64,000 nt of DNA, taken from positions 186,001 through 250,000 of the forward strand of contig NZ_JAJTTF010000004.1 in assembly GCF_021341785.1 (NCBI RefSeq), written 5' to 3'. Both the position numbers and the translations under genes were made by a program. This document shows positions 29,449-37,003 of this stretch, piece by piece. Numbering within the stretch: position 1 is the first letter of the stretch; the number at the start of each line of letters is the position of its first letter. Origin of the DNA: Microbacterium sp. Au-Mic1. Lineage in GTDB: Bacteria; Actinomycetota; Actinomycetes; Actinomycetales; Microbacteriaceae. The notes beneath the pieces were generated by a model. That model made no database searches. It was given only the letters and a program-made list of their open reading frames with translations, and was not told the origin of the DNA.

Positions 29449-29484
29449 ACCCCCGCCGATCGCTGATCACACCTCGGCGGGGGT
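29449..29484. terminator. Hairpin between alaA and the CpaE-like gene
   Basis: ACCCCCGCCG (29449-29458) pairs with CGGCGGGGGT (29475-29484) across a 16-nt loop. The right arm lies inside the last codons of the convergent gene. It could stop both transcripts; the long loop lowers confidence. Confidence 0.5.
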
Positions 29485-30723
29485 CCGCTGCCGCCGGGCT
29501 CGCCGCGTCGCGGGAATCTGCGGATCGCGCAGCAGCGTTGCCGCGAGGGTGCGCGCGGCAGCCGTGAACGCGGAGCGCCCCGACACATCCGGCACCGGTC
29601 GTGCGTGCAGGGCCGCGGCGTCCAGCGCCCGCTGGTCGTACGGCAGGAAGTGCACGTCGCGGATGCCCGAGAAGCGGTCCAGGGCGCGGCGGATCTGCCC
29701 GCGCGCATCGATGCCGAGAGGCCCGGGGCGCACCTTGTTCACGGCGACGGTGACCGGCACGTCTCCGATCTCGGCCCGCAGCTCGGCATAGCCCCGCACG
29801 AACCGGGCGATCCCGAGCGGATCGGCCGCGGCGACCGCCACGATGCGGTCGGCGCTGCGCAGAGCGGTGAGCGTCGCGGCATTGCGACGCGGCCCGTCCA
29901 GGTCGCTGATGATCTCCTCGTCGGCCTCGAGCGAGGCCGCGACATCGACCAGCGTGACCGCGCTCCAGCCGTGGCAGGCGTCGAGCGCCGCCTGCAGACG
30001 CGTCGCGGACAGTTCGGGCCAGCGCGCGGGACGGTTGATCCCCACCAGCACGTCGACGGTGCCGCCGGAGGATTCCACGGGGCTGGACAGGCGGCTCAGC
30101 TCGGCCCCGTCGAGCAGCCCGAGCTCGGCGCGGCGGCAGGCCGCGGCGATCCCCGGACCGTCATCGGTGAGGCCCAGCATGAGGGCGATCGCCGGCGCGT
30201 GCGTGTCGGCGTCGACGAGGGCGACCCCGCGGTCCGGGGCTGCGAGGAGCGCCGCGAGCTGCACCGCCAGGGTGCTGCGCCCGGGGGCGCCGTGCGGACC
30301 CCACACGCAGATCAGCCGATTCGACGGCGCCCCGGTGCCGAGTGCGTCCGCGCCGGTCTCGTCCGTGTTCGTGCCGGCGGTGTCGGCCCGCAGCGCGTCC
30401 GCGACATCCCACCCGCTCGAGGACGCGGGGAGGGGTGAGGCCAGTCCGTGCCGCTGGGCGAGCCGGGCGGCGGCCGGACCGTCGCCCAGAGTCAGGATCC
30501 GCACGCCCGCGCGGTCGCAGGCGCCTCGCAGCGCCGCGCTCAGCCAGCCGCGTTCGGCCGGGATCAGCAGCGCCTCGGCATCGCGGAGCTCTTCGGCATG
30601 AGCGACCAGTCGGGCCGCCTGCTCCGGGGTCATGCGTGCGATCACGGTGACGCCGGCGAGCTCCAGCTCCTCGGCGAGCGTCTCGGCGCGTTCCGGGGGA
30701 AGGGCGAGGACGACGCCGGTCAT
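29467..30723 (-). CDS. CpaE/MinD-like P-loop protein with altered Walker A
   Basis: A 418-residue protein: a receiver-like or linker N-terminus (about 1-135), then a MinD/ParA-type domain. The position of KGGxGKT/S is occupied by HGAPGRST (144-151), so both the signature lysine and the invariant Walker A lysine are replaced (H144, R149). Later motifs remain (VALVDADTHAPAIALMLGL, TVAVNKVRPGPLG). CpaE-like proteins help position Flp/Tad pili; here no TadA, pilin or secretin gene is near. It starts with an ATGA overlap on the SAF gene. ATPase activity is doubtful and it may act as a localisation factor. Confidence 0.8.
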   Translation of the reverse strand: MTGVVLALPPERAETLAEELELAGVTVIARMTPEQAARLVAHAEELRDAEALLIPAERGWLSAALRGACDRAGVRILTLGDGPAAARLAQRHGLASPLPASSSGWDVADALRADTAGTNTDETGADALGTGAPSNRLICVWGPHGAPGRSTLAVQLAALLAAPDRGVALVDADTHAPAIALMLGLTDDGPGIAAACRRAELGLLDGAELSRLSSPVESSGGTVDVLVGINRPARWPELSATRLQAALDACHGWSAVTLVDVAASLEADEEIISDLDGPRRNAATLTALRSADRIVAVAAADPLGIARFVRGYAELRAEIGDVPVTVAVNKVRPGPLGIDARGQIRRALDRFSGIRDVHFLPYDQRALDAAALHARPVPDVSGRSAFTAAARTLAATLLRDPQIPATRRARRQRTPAEV

Positions 30724-31337
30724 GAACGTGCTCCGAGGGGCACCACGGACAGGGAGGAACCGTCGGTCAGCGCGGTGAGCACCTCTCCGACCTTCGCCCG
30801 GCTCACGACGAGCTCGAGCGTGGTGGCCTTCGCCGAGAGGGGGCCGTCATCGCGGCCGACCGAGGCGACGGTGGCCTCGGACAGCAGCACCCGCGGTTCG
30901 CCGAAGCCCTTGCTGTCGGCGAGCGGCTCGGCCGCCCACAGCTCGACCACGGAGCCCGTGACGATCGAGGCGGGGACCGGCACCGTGCTGCGCACGACCA
31001 CCGAGGTGGTGCGGCCCTGGTCGGCGTCGGCGGCGGCCGTCGAGGGCACGAGCTCGCCCTCCGCGATCGTGCGGGTCGCGATCAGACCGGGCTCGAGGGT
31101 GCCCGGGGTGAGGTAGCCGGAGCCCACCGTGCCGAGCACGACGTCGACGACGCGCACGTCGGCGGAGGTGAGCGGCTCGCCGGGAACGATCGTGCGCACG
31201 GCCTGGAGGGCAGGACTGGTCTGCTTCGCCGCGCCCACGATCAGCCAGACTCCGGCGACGGAGACGACGATCAGGGCGAGGCCGATGAAGAAGCGCAGAT
31301 CGGTCCAGGGCCGACGTGCTGCTCGTGCGGTGCTCAT
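30720..31337 (-). CDS. SAF-domain membrane protein (CpaB/RcpC-like)
   Basis: A 205-residue protein with one membrane helix (about 16-36, FFIGLALIVVSVAGVWLIVGA) and a periplasmic-side SAF domain (VRTIVPGEPLTSADVRVVDV, then RTIAEGELV). SAF proteins of this kind are Flp-pilus assembly factors or relatives. The gene overlaps the CpaE-like gene by 4 bp and is divergent from the HTH gene. A perfect DnaA box lies in that divergent gap. The pilus role is unconfirmed because the rest of a Tad locus is absent from the window. Confidence 0.85.
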   Translation of the reverse strand: MSTARAARRPWTDLRFFIGLALIVVSVAGVWLIVGAAKQTSPALQAVRTIVPGEPLTSADVRVVDVVLGTVGSGYLTPGTLEPGLIATRTIAEGELVPSTAAADADQGRTTSVVVRSTVPVPASIVTGSVVELWAAEPLADSKGFGEPRVLLSEATVASVGRDDGPLSAKATTLELVVSRAKVGEVLTALTDGSSLSVVPLGARS

Positions 31338-31376
31338 GTGCTCATGGTCACAGAATCCGGATCCGTGCCGGGAAAG

Positions 31377-31385
31377 TTATCCACA
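31377..31385 (+). promoter_or_regulatory. DnaA box in a divergent gap
   Basis: TTATCCACA, the consensus DnaA box, between the divergent SAF (start 31337) and HTH (start 31435) genes. A second identical box lies about 1.03 kb away at 32407. Confidence 0.6.
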
Positions 31386-31434
31386 GCTCTCCGCCTGTCA
31401 CCGCGGATACCCCGGCGCAGAGCACAATGGGTGC

Positions 31435-31713
31435 ATGCCCGACGCATCCACGCCTGCAGTGCGCTATCTCGCCCCGGCCCAGGTGGCCGAGCTTCTCGGC
31501 GTGCAGGTCGATGAGGTCGTCGAGCTCGTCATGCAGGGCCGGCTGCGCGGCGCGCGGATCGGCGCTCCGCCGGCCTGGCGGGTCGAGGAGGCCTCGATCA
31601 CGGACTACCTGGCGGAGCAGGCCGAGGATGCGCGGCGCAGAGCGCTGTGGCGGCAGGCGAACGCGGCGAGCTTTCCCGAGCTCTGGGGCCCTCCCGTTCG
31701 TCTCGGCGAGTGA
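31435..31713 (+). CDS. Small helix-turn-helix (excisionase-type) DNA-binding protein
   Basis: A 92-residue protein from ATG 31435. The N-terminal half (about 9-58) is a MerR/excisionase-like winged helix: YLAPAQVAELLGVQVDEVVE, then LVMQGRLRGARIGAPPAWRV. The C-terminal helix is Arg/Ala/Trp-rich. Such proteins bind DNA but their targets are unknown; no integrase is nearby, so a prophage excisionase role is unlikely. It is divergent from the SAF gene. Confidence 0.82.
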   Translation: MPDASTPAVRYLAPAQVAELLGVQVDEVVELVMQGRLRGARIGAPPAWRVEEASITDYLAEQAEDARRRALWRQANAASFPELWGPPVRLGE

Positions 31714-31769
31714 CCGGGCGCTCTCCGGGGGTCTGAGCCCGTCTCCCGGGCCCGATTGTCGTGCGCGCG

Positions 31770-32366
31770 TCAGCCCAGCCCGGGTGCGAGCGCATCCGTG
31801 CCGATGGAGAGCACGGACGCGAACGGCACGATGCGGAACCCGGTGACCGCTCTCGCGCGTCGCGGGGAGCCCGCGTCATGCAGCGCCAGGTCCAGATGGT
31901 CGGAGCCGGCCCGATCGATCGTGCCCGCGAGCACCGTGCCGGAGCGGGTGCGCAGCGTCACGCCGCTGCGGCGTCGGGCGAGGTCGCGCACCACGAAGCC
32001 GAACGTCATCCGCTCGCGCAACGGCGAGAGCGGCTCGGCGGTGGCGCCGCTGCTCAGCAGCGCGCCGTGGTCGAGCGCCCACAGCTCCACGGCGTGGGCG
32101 GGCAGCAGCACGAGGCCCGGAGCGTCCTGCGGCTGCACGGCCGCCCAATCGGCGCCGACCGCCCGCAGCCGCCCGCGCACCCTCGTCGAATCGGTGAGCA
32201 CGGCGGCGACCGCTCCGCCCTCGTCGACGAGCACGCCCAGCCGCGTGCGCAGATCGAGCCGGGCGATGCGCAGTCGCTCCGTCTCGGCGTCCAGGGCGGC
32301 GCGCTCCGCCTCCCAGCCCGAGGCGATCTGATCCTCGAGGTCCTCGAACAGCCGATCCCATTCCAT
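31770..32366 (-). CDS. Conserved hypothetical protein
   Basis: About 198 residues from ATG 32364-32366 (MEWDRLFEDLEDQIASG). The first 60 residues look helical and charged; the rest is beta-rich with repeated VL.DSTRVRGRLRAVG and VTLRTRSGTVLAGTIDRAGS units, suggesting two related small barrels. No signal peptide. A longer frame to 32414 would overlap the DnaA box region and was not chosen. I do not recognise a characterised family. It converges with the HTH gene and is divergent from the Rv3235-like gene. Confidence 0.7.
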   Translation of the reverse strand: MEWDRLFEDLEDQIASGWEAERAALDAETERLRIARLDLRTRLGVLVDEGGAVAAVLTDSTRVRGRLRAVGADWAAVQPQDAPGLVLLPAHAVELWALDHGALLSSGATAEPLSPLRERMTFGFVVRDLARRRSGVTLRTRSGTVLAGTIDRAGSDHLDLALHDAGSPRRARAVTGFRIVPFASVLSIGTDALAPGLG

Positions 32367-32406
32367 GCGCTCGAGGGTACGGGACGCGGCCGGGGCGATA
32401 TACGGG

Positions 32407-32415
32407 TTATCCACA
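32407..32415 (+). promoter_or_regulatory. Second DnaA box in a divergent gap
   Basis: TTATCCACA between the divergent hypothetical (start 32366) and Rv3235-like (start 32500) genes, in the same orientation as the box at 31377. Confidence 0.6.
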
Positions 32416-32499
32416 TTCCTCGGCCCAGACGACCCACGGCGCGCGCAGATGTGCTCGAATGCCAGTCACGCCATCCGAATCTCGAGGGGGAGAACAACG

Positions 32500-32886
32500 A
32501 TGATGACGCTCGAGGACTTCGCGCCGCAGCCCACGCCGACCGCAGAGCTGCCGGATCCGGCTCCGCTGCTGCAGAGCCTCACGCGGGGCGTCCTCGAGGT
32601 GCTGGCGGGGGTGCGCGAGGCGGACCAGCTCGCGCGTTGGCTCAGCGAGGATGCGTTCCTCGTGCTGACGGCCCGTGCGAACCTGTCCGCGCGGGCCCGC
32701 AGCGCGCGCGGCGTCGCACCGGCCAGGCCGGTCTTCCGCGTCCTCTCCACGCATGTGTCCTCGCCGGCGGACGGCATCGTCGAGGCCACGCTGATCGTGC
32801 AGACCCCCGGGCGGACCAGGGCCGTGGCGGTGCGGATGGAGGGGCTGGACCGACGCTGGAGGGCGACCTCGCTGGCCGTGCTCTGA
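32500..32886 (+). CDS. Rv3235-family protein
   Basis: A 128-residue protein starting at one of two adjacent ATGs (32500 or 32503), preceded by GAGGGGGAG. It has the layout of the Rv3235 family: a Pro-rich N-terminus, a helical VLEVLAGVREADQLARWLSE segment and a beta-rich end GIVEATLIVQTPGRTRAVAV. The family resembles the C-terminal part of some SecA-neighbourhood proteins, and the gene lies near secA in many actinobacteria. Function unknown. Confidence 0.8.
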   Translation: MMTLEDFAPQPTPTAELPDPAPLLQSLTRGVLEVLAGVREADQLARWLSEDAFLVLTARANLSARARSARGVAPARPVFRVLSTHVSSPADGIVEATLIVQTPGRTRAVAVRMEGLDRRWRATSLAVL

Positions 32887-32947
32887 GGTCGGCTCGACCG
32901 CCCTCCGCCCGCGCGTGGGAGGAGGGGATACGCCCTAGGCTGTCAGG

Positions 32948-34438
32948 GTGTCGACACTCAGTGATCTCGCTCAGGCCCAGGGCTGCCTCGCCGACGAGGA
33001 CATCGAATGGCTGCATCGTCTCGCCGGCGACGGGCAGTTGCTCGCGGATCTGGCCTCCGCGGACATCGTGATCTGGATCGCGACGGCCGACGGATCCTTC
33101 ATCGCGGTCGCGCACACCCGCCCGAGTGGCGCGGCGACCCTGTTCTACCGCGACATCGTGGGGGAGCGGGTGCGGCCGCAGTGGCGCACCCAGGTGCAGG
33201 GCGCCTTCGACACGGCGGAGATCGTCGACTCGGCGAACCCCGACTGGTTCGAGGAGACGCCGACCAGGGTCAGGGCCGTGCCGATCGTGCGCAGCCGCAA
33301 GAGCGCCGCCGACGGCGAGCGCCCCCGGCCGATCGGCGTGCTCACCCGGCACACGAACCTCGGTGAGGCGCGAACGCCCTCCCGGCAGCAGATCACGTTC
33401 AACGAGGCGGCGGACGACCTGTTCGGCATGATCTCGGGCGGAGAGTTCCCCGACCTCTCCGCGCCCACCTCGCCGCGTCGCGGGGCCCCGCGCGCCTCGG
33501 ACGGCCTCATCCGCATCGACGTCGACGGCGTCGTCACGTTCGCCAGCCCGAACGCACTGAGCGCCTTCAATCGGATGGGCTTCGACGAGGAGCTCGAGGG
33601 GGAGTCGCTGGTCGAGGTGACGACGCGGATCGTGCCGCCCTCTCGGCAGGTCGACGAGTCGCTGCCGGTCGTGGTCACCGGGCGCGCCCCGTGGCGCACG
33701 GACGTGGAGGCCAGGGGCGTCACCGTCTCCCTGCGGGCCATCCCGCTCAAGGACCACGGCACCCGGATCGGCGCGATCGTGCTGTGCCGCGACGTGTCGG
33801 AGCTGCGTCACCAGGAGCAGGAGCTCATCACCAAGGATGCGACGATCCGCGAGATCCACCACCGGGTGAAGAACAACCTGCAGACGGTCGCGTCCCTGCT
33901 GCGGATCCAGGCCCGTCGCACGCATTCCGAGGAGGCGCGCGACGCTCTGACGCAGGCGATGCGCCGTGTCGAGTCGATCGCCGTGGTGCACGACACGCTC
34001 GCCGGCGGTCTCGCGCAGAAGGTGGACTTCGACGAGGTCTTCGCGCGGGTGCTGAAGCTCGTGGCAGAGGTCGCTTCGGCGCCCAACACGCGGGCGCGCA
34101 CGCAGTCGACGGGACGGTTCGGTGTGCTGCCGAGCGAGTACGCGACGCCGCTCGCGCTCGCGCTCACCGAGGTCGTCACCAACGCCGTGGAGCACGGCCT
34201 CGCCGGCCAGGAGGGCCTCGTCACCATCGAGGCGCAGCGCACCGATGAGAACCTGCGGGTGATCGTCAGCGACACCGGACACGGCCTGCCCGAGGGGCGG
34301 ATCGGTCAGGGCCTGGGCACGCAGATCATCCGAACCCTCATCCAGGGCGAACTCGGCGGCACGATCGTCTGGGAGGGTTCGGACGGCGAGGGCACCGTGG
34401 TCACGATCGACCTTCCGATGCGCTGGGTGAACGGCTGA
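32948..34438 (+). CDS. pdtaS: Sensor histidine kinase PdtaS-like
   Basis: A 496-residue soluble kinase from GTG 32948. It has an N-terminal GAF-like domain (about 1-165), a PAS domain (about 185-285) and a HisKA_2-type core with REIHHRVKNNLQTVASLL (phospho-acceptor at H304/H305). The ATPase domain has EVVTNAVEHGL and DTGHGLPEGRIGQGLGTQI. M. tuberculosis PdtaS (Rv3220c) acts with PdtaR, an ANTAR antiterminator, in nutrient and metal sensing; it is followed there by whiB1, as here. No pdtaR gene is in the window. A hairpin terminator overlaps the stop. Confidence 0.93.
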   Translation: MSTLSDLAQAQGCLADEDIEWLHRLAGDGQLLADLASADIVIWIATADGSFIAVAHTRPSGAATLFYRDIVGERVRPQWRTQVQGAFDTAEIVDSANPDWFEETPTRVRAVPIVRSRKSAADGERPRPIGVLTRHTNLGEARTPSRQQITFNEAADDLFGMISGGEFPDLSAPTSPRRGAPRASDGLIRIDVDGVVTFASPNALSAFNRMGFDEELEGESLVEVTTRIVPPSRQVDESLPVVVTGRAPWRTDVEARGVTVSLRAIPLKDHGTRIGAIVLCRDVSELRHQEQELITKDATIREIHHRVKNNLQTVASLLRIQARRTHSEEARDALTQAMRRVESIAVVHDTLAGGLAQKVDFDEVFARVLKLVAEVASAPNTRARTQSTGRFGVLPSEYATPLALALTEVVTNAVEHGLAGQEGLVTIEAQRTDENLRVIVSDTGHGLPEGRIGQGLGTQIIRTLIQGELGGTIVWEGSDGEGTVVTIDLPMRWVNG

Positions 34439-34492
34439 GCCGACTCAGCCTCTCGCGAGTCGGCTCGACCTGCAGGCTGAACGGCTGAGCCG
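34428..34492. repeat. 15-bp direct repeat duplicating the pdtaS stop region
   Basis: TGAACGGCTGAGCCG occurs at 34428-34442 and 34478-34492, with the terminator stem between the copies. The first copy contains the pdtaS stop codon. Confidence 0.65.
34437..34466. terminator. Hairpin between convergent pdtaS and whiB
   Basis: GAGCCGACTC (34437-34446) and GAGTCGGCTC (34457-34466) are exact complements, a 10-bp stem with a 10-nt loop beginning at the pdtaS stop. Confidence 0.65.
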
Positions 34493-34509
34493 GATCCGCT
34501 GGGCGCGGG

Positions 34510-34758
34510 TCAGCCGGCGCGGCGGGCGCGAGCGGCGCGGCGCTTGAGAGCGCGGCGCTCGTCCTCGCTGAGTCCACCCCACACGCCCGAGTCCTGGCTG
34601 GACTCGAGGGCGTACTGCAGGCAGACCTCGGTGACGGTGCACCGGGCGCACACGGCCTTCGCCTTCTCGATCTGATCGACGGCCGGACCGGTGTTCCCGA
34701 CGGGGAAGAACAGTTCGGGGTCGACGGTGAGGCAGGCGGCCTTGTCGCGCCAATCCAT
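34510..34758 (-). CDS. whiB1: WhiB-family iron-sulfur regulator (WhiB1-like)
   Basis: An 82-residue protein from ATG 34756-34758 with GAGGAG upstream; a start nine codons earlier is less likely. The four cluster cysteines are C9, C37, C40 and C46, followed by the G-V-W-G-G turn (58-62) and a basic tail RRALKRRAARARRAG. The spacing and adjacency to pdtaS match WhiB1, an essential [4Fe-4S] NO-sensitive regulator that binds the sigma-A C-terminal domain. The paralogue number is inferred from synteny and not from detailed alignment. Confidence 0.9.
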   Translation of the reverse strand: MDWRDKAACLTVDPELFFPVGNTGPAVDQIEKAKAVCARCTVTEVCLQYALESSQDSGVWGGLSEDERRALKRRAARARRAG

Positions 34759-35009
34759 GGGGGCTCCTCGGTGTGGAAATGTCATGGGCGCGCGAGTCTC
34801 GCGTGCCCGGAATTCGTAGGCGGCGTTCGGGGGGTCGACGCCCATCGGTGATGCGAGCGGATGCTCGCCCCACGCCGCTGTGGGAGCACATGGCTGTGAT
34901 CTATTCTCTTACATGAAAGGCGAACGATCAAGGATTTTCTGCACTCCGTGTGAACGCGAGGCGAACCGCGAGCGAACGCCATCGCCCAGACACCCCCTCA
35001 GGAGCCCGC

Positions 35010-35417
35010 ATGCGCACGTCGAGACTCACCATCGCGGCGGCGGCCGTGCTCGCCCTGGAGGCGGTGGCGCTGCTCGTCGTCACGCTCATGGAGGTGTTCG
35101 GCCTGAGCTCGGGGGCTGCGACGTCCCTGCCCTCCGCTCTCGGACTGATCGGGCTCAGCGCGGTGGGAGCCGTCGGGCTCGCGGCACTGGCCTTCGCCGT
35201 GCTCCGCGGTCGGTCGTTCGGGCGCAGCGGCGGCATGGTGGTGCAGATCCTCGCCATCGCGGTCGCACTGAGTGCGCTCACCGTGCGCCCGTTCCCCGTG
35301 GTCTTCGTGCTGGCGCTGACGATCCCCGGCGCGATCGGCGCGGTGCTGCTGTTCCTGCTGACGCGGCGCGCGGGGCTGGACGCACGCCGCGCCGACGCCG
35401 AACAGCAGGACGACTGA
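35010..35417 (+). CDS. Small multi-pass membrane protein
   Basis: About 135 residues from ATG 35010, with AGGAG 5 nt upstream; a GTG 20 codons earlier is possible. It has four hydrophobic helices (about 5-28, 40-67, 75-90, 95-118) and a charged C-terminus (RRAGLDARRADAEQQDD). It ends 4 nt before the convergent bcp gene. No conserved motif recognised; function unknown. Confidence 0.72.
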   Translation: MRTSRLTIAAAAVLALEAVALLVVTLMEVFGLSSGAATSLPSALGLIGLSAVGAVGLAALAFAVLRGRSFGRSGGMVVQILAIAVALSALTVRPFPVVFVLALTIPGAIGAVLLFLLTRRAGLDARRADAEQQDD

Positions 35418-35421
35418 GGCC

Positions 35422-35898
35422 CTACGCGGCGAGGCCCACGAGCTTGCGGATGCGGGCGACGTGGCCGGTGGCCTTGACGTTGTAGAGCGCGTGCGCGATC
35501 ACGCCGTCCTCGTCGATGACGAAGGTCGAGCGGATCACGCCCTGGATGACCTTGCCGTAGTTCTTCTTCTCGCCCCACACCCCGTACGCGTGATGCACGG
35601 CGAGGTCGGCGTCGCTCAGCAGCGGGAAGGAGAGCCCGTCGCGCTCCGCGAACTGCTTGAGCTTGGCCACATCGTCGCGCGAGACCCCCAGCACCGTGTA
35701 TCCGGCGCCCTGCAGAGAGGCGAGGCTGTCGCGGAAGTCGCACGCCTCGGTCGTGCAGCCCGGGGTCATCGCCGCCGGGTAGAAGTACAGGATGACGTTG
35801 CGGCCGCGCAGGTCGTGCAGCGAGACGGACGCGCCGTCCTGGTCCTGCAGGGTGAAGTCGGGGGCGGGGGATCCTGGTTCGAGGCGCTGTGCGGTCAC
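35422..35898 (-). CDS. bcp: Thiol peroxidase, BCP/PrxQ type
   Basis: A 158-residue thioredoxin-fold peroxiredoxin starting at GTG 35898. The peroxidatic cysteine C48 is in AAMTPGCTTEACDF, with the resolving cysteine C53 in the same helix, the usual atypical 2-Cys PrxQ layout. It reduces peroxides using thioredoxin or a mycoredoxin. The neighbourhood also holds sigH/rsrA, which controls thiol stress, but no SigH-type promoter was found upstream. Confidence 0.95.
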   Translation of the reverse strand: MTAQRLEPGSPAPDFTLQDQDGASVSLHDLRGRNVILYFYPAAMTPGCTTEACDFRDSLASLQGAGYTVLGVSRDDVAKLKQFAERDGLSFPLLSDADLAVHHAYGVWGEKKNYGKVIQGVIRSTFVIDEDGVIAHALYNVKATGHVARIRKLVGLAA

Positions 35899-35935
35899 CT
35901 CTCCAGGCTACCCGCACGCACGGGAGCGGATCCGC

Positions 35936-37003
35936 TCAGAGCTTGTCCGCGAAGGTCGCCAGCAATCGCTGCAGCGATTCCAGCCGCGCCAGCCCGGCCT
36001 CGCCGAGGGCTCCGTCCGCGGCGGCCTCGTTGAGCGCGCAGTCCTCCGCGTCGACGCGGTGCGTGCAGCCGCGGGGGCAGTTCTCCGCGATCGCGGCGAG
36101 CTCGGTGAAGGCGGCGAGGATGTTCTGCGGATCCACGTGCCCCAGGCCGAAGGAGCGCACGCCCGGGGTGTCGATGACCCAGCCGGAGCCGCCGTCCGAT
36201 CCGGGGGCGAGAGCAGGGGCGAGGTAGCGCAGCGACACCGTCGACGAAGAGGTGTGCCGGCCTCGTCCGGTGACCTCGTTCACATGCCCGGTGGCCCGGC
36301 CCGCCCCCGGCACGAGGGCGTTCACGAGCGTGGACTTGCCGACACCGGAGTGCCCGACGAACACCGTGGAGTGCCCGATGAGCGCTCGGCCGATCTCGTC
36401 GACCGGCATCTCGCCCTGGGCGCTCGTGAAGACGGTCAGATCCAGACCCTCGACGTGCTTCAGGAACGCGGACGGATCCGCCAGATCCGTCTTGGTGACC
36501 ACCAGCAGCGGGCGGATCCCGGCGTCGAGCGCGGCCACCAGATAGCGGTCGACCAGGCGCTCGCGGGGTTCGGGGTCGGCCGCAGCGACCACGATGAGCA
36601 TCTGGTCGGCGTTGGCGACGATGACGCGCTCCACCTGGTCCGTGTCATCGGCACTGCGGCGCAGCAGGGACGAACGCTCGAGGATGCCGACGATCCGGCC
36701 CAGAGTGCCCTCCTCGCCCGTGACGTCGCCGACGACGCGGGCTGCGTCGCCGGTGACGATGGGCGTGCGGCGCAGCTCCCGGGCGCGCGCGGCGGTGATC
36801 GTGTGCTCGTCGTCGCCGCCCTCGCCGATCAGCACGGCGTACCGACCGCGATCCACGCCCAGCACCCGCCCGATCTCGGCATCGGTGTGCGCGGGGCGGC
36901 GTTTGGTGCGCGGACGGTTGGCCTTGGGATTCGGGCGCGACCGGATCTGGGACTCGTCGAAGTCGTCGAGCTCGTCGTCGCCGTCGTCGTCCAGCCAGCT
37001 CAC
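35936..37003 (-). CDS. rsgA: Ribosome small-subunit GTPase RsgA
   Basis: A 355-residue circularly permuted GTPase from GTG 37001-37003. An acidic N-terminus and OB-fold (about 40-115) precede G4 TKTD (170-173), then G1 GHSGVGKST (217-225) and DTPG (278-281). The zinc site has C309, C313, H315 and C322. It checks late 30S maturation. The start overlaps the aroA stop by 4 bp (GTGA), the same rsgA-aroA pair seen in other actinobacteria. Confidence 0.95.
   Translation of the reverse strand: MSWLDDDGDDELDDFDESQIRSRPNPKANRPRTKRRPAHTDAEIGRVLGVDRGRYAVLIGEGGDDEHTITAARARELRRTPIVTGDAARVVGDVTGEEGTLGRIVGILERSSLLRRSADDTDQVERVIVANADQMLIVVAAADPEPRERLVDRYLVAALDAGIRPLLVVTKTDLADPSAFLKHVEGLDLTVFTSAQGEMPVDEIGRALIGHSTVFVGHSGVGKSTLVNALVPGAGRATGHVNEVTGRGRHTSSSTVSLRYLAPALAPGSDGGSGWVIDTPGVRSFGLGHVDPQNILAAFTELAAIAENCPRGCTHRVDAEDCALNEAAADGALGEAGLARLESLQRLLATFADKL

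Noticed and set aside
30720..32366. Prophage remnant signalled by an excisionase-like protein
   Set aside because: No integrase, att-like repeats or phage genes nearby; the HTH protein is a common chromosomal type.
34759..35009. CRP-type site (TGTGA-N6-TCACA) in the whiB1 upstream gap
   Set aside because: TGTGATCTATTC near 34890 matches only the left half; the right half is missing.
35936..36100. SigH-type promoters (GGAAC/GTT) near bcp, rsgA and sigH
   Set aside because: Only isolated GGAAC-like words were found, not in workable spacing to a GTT element.
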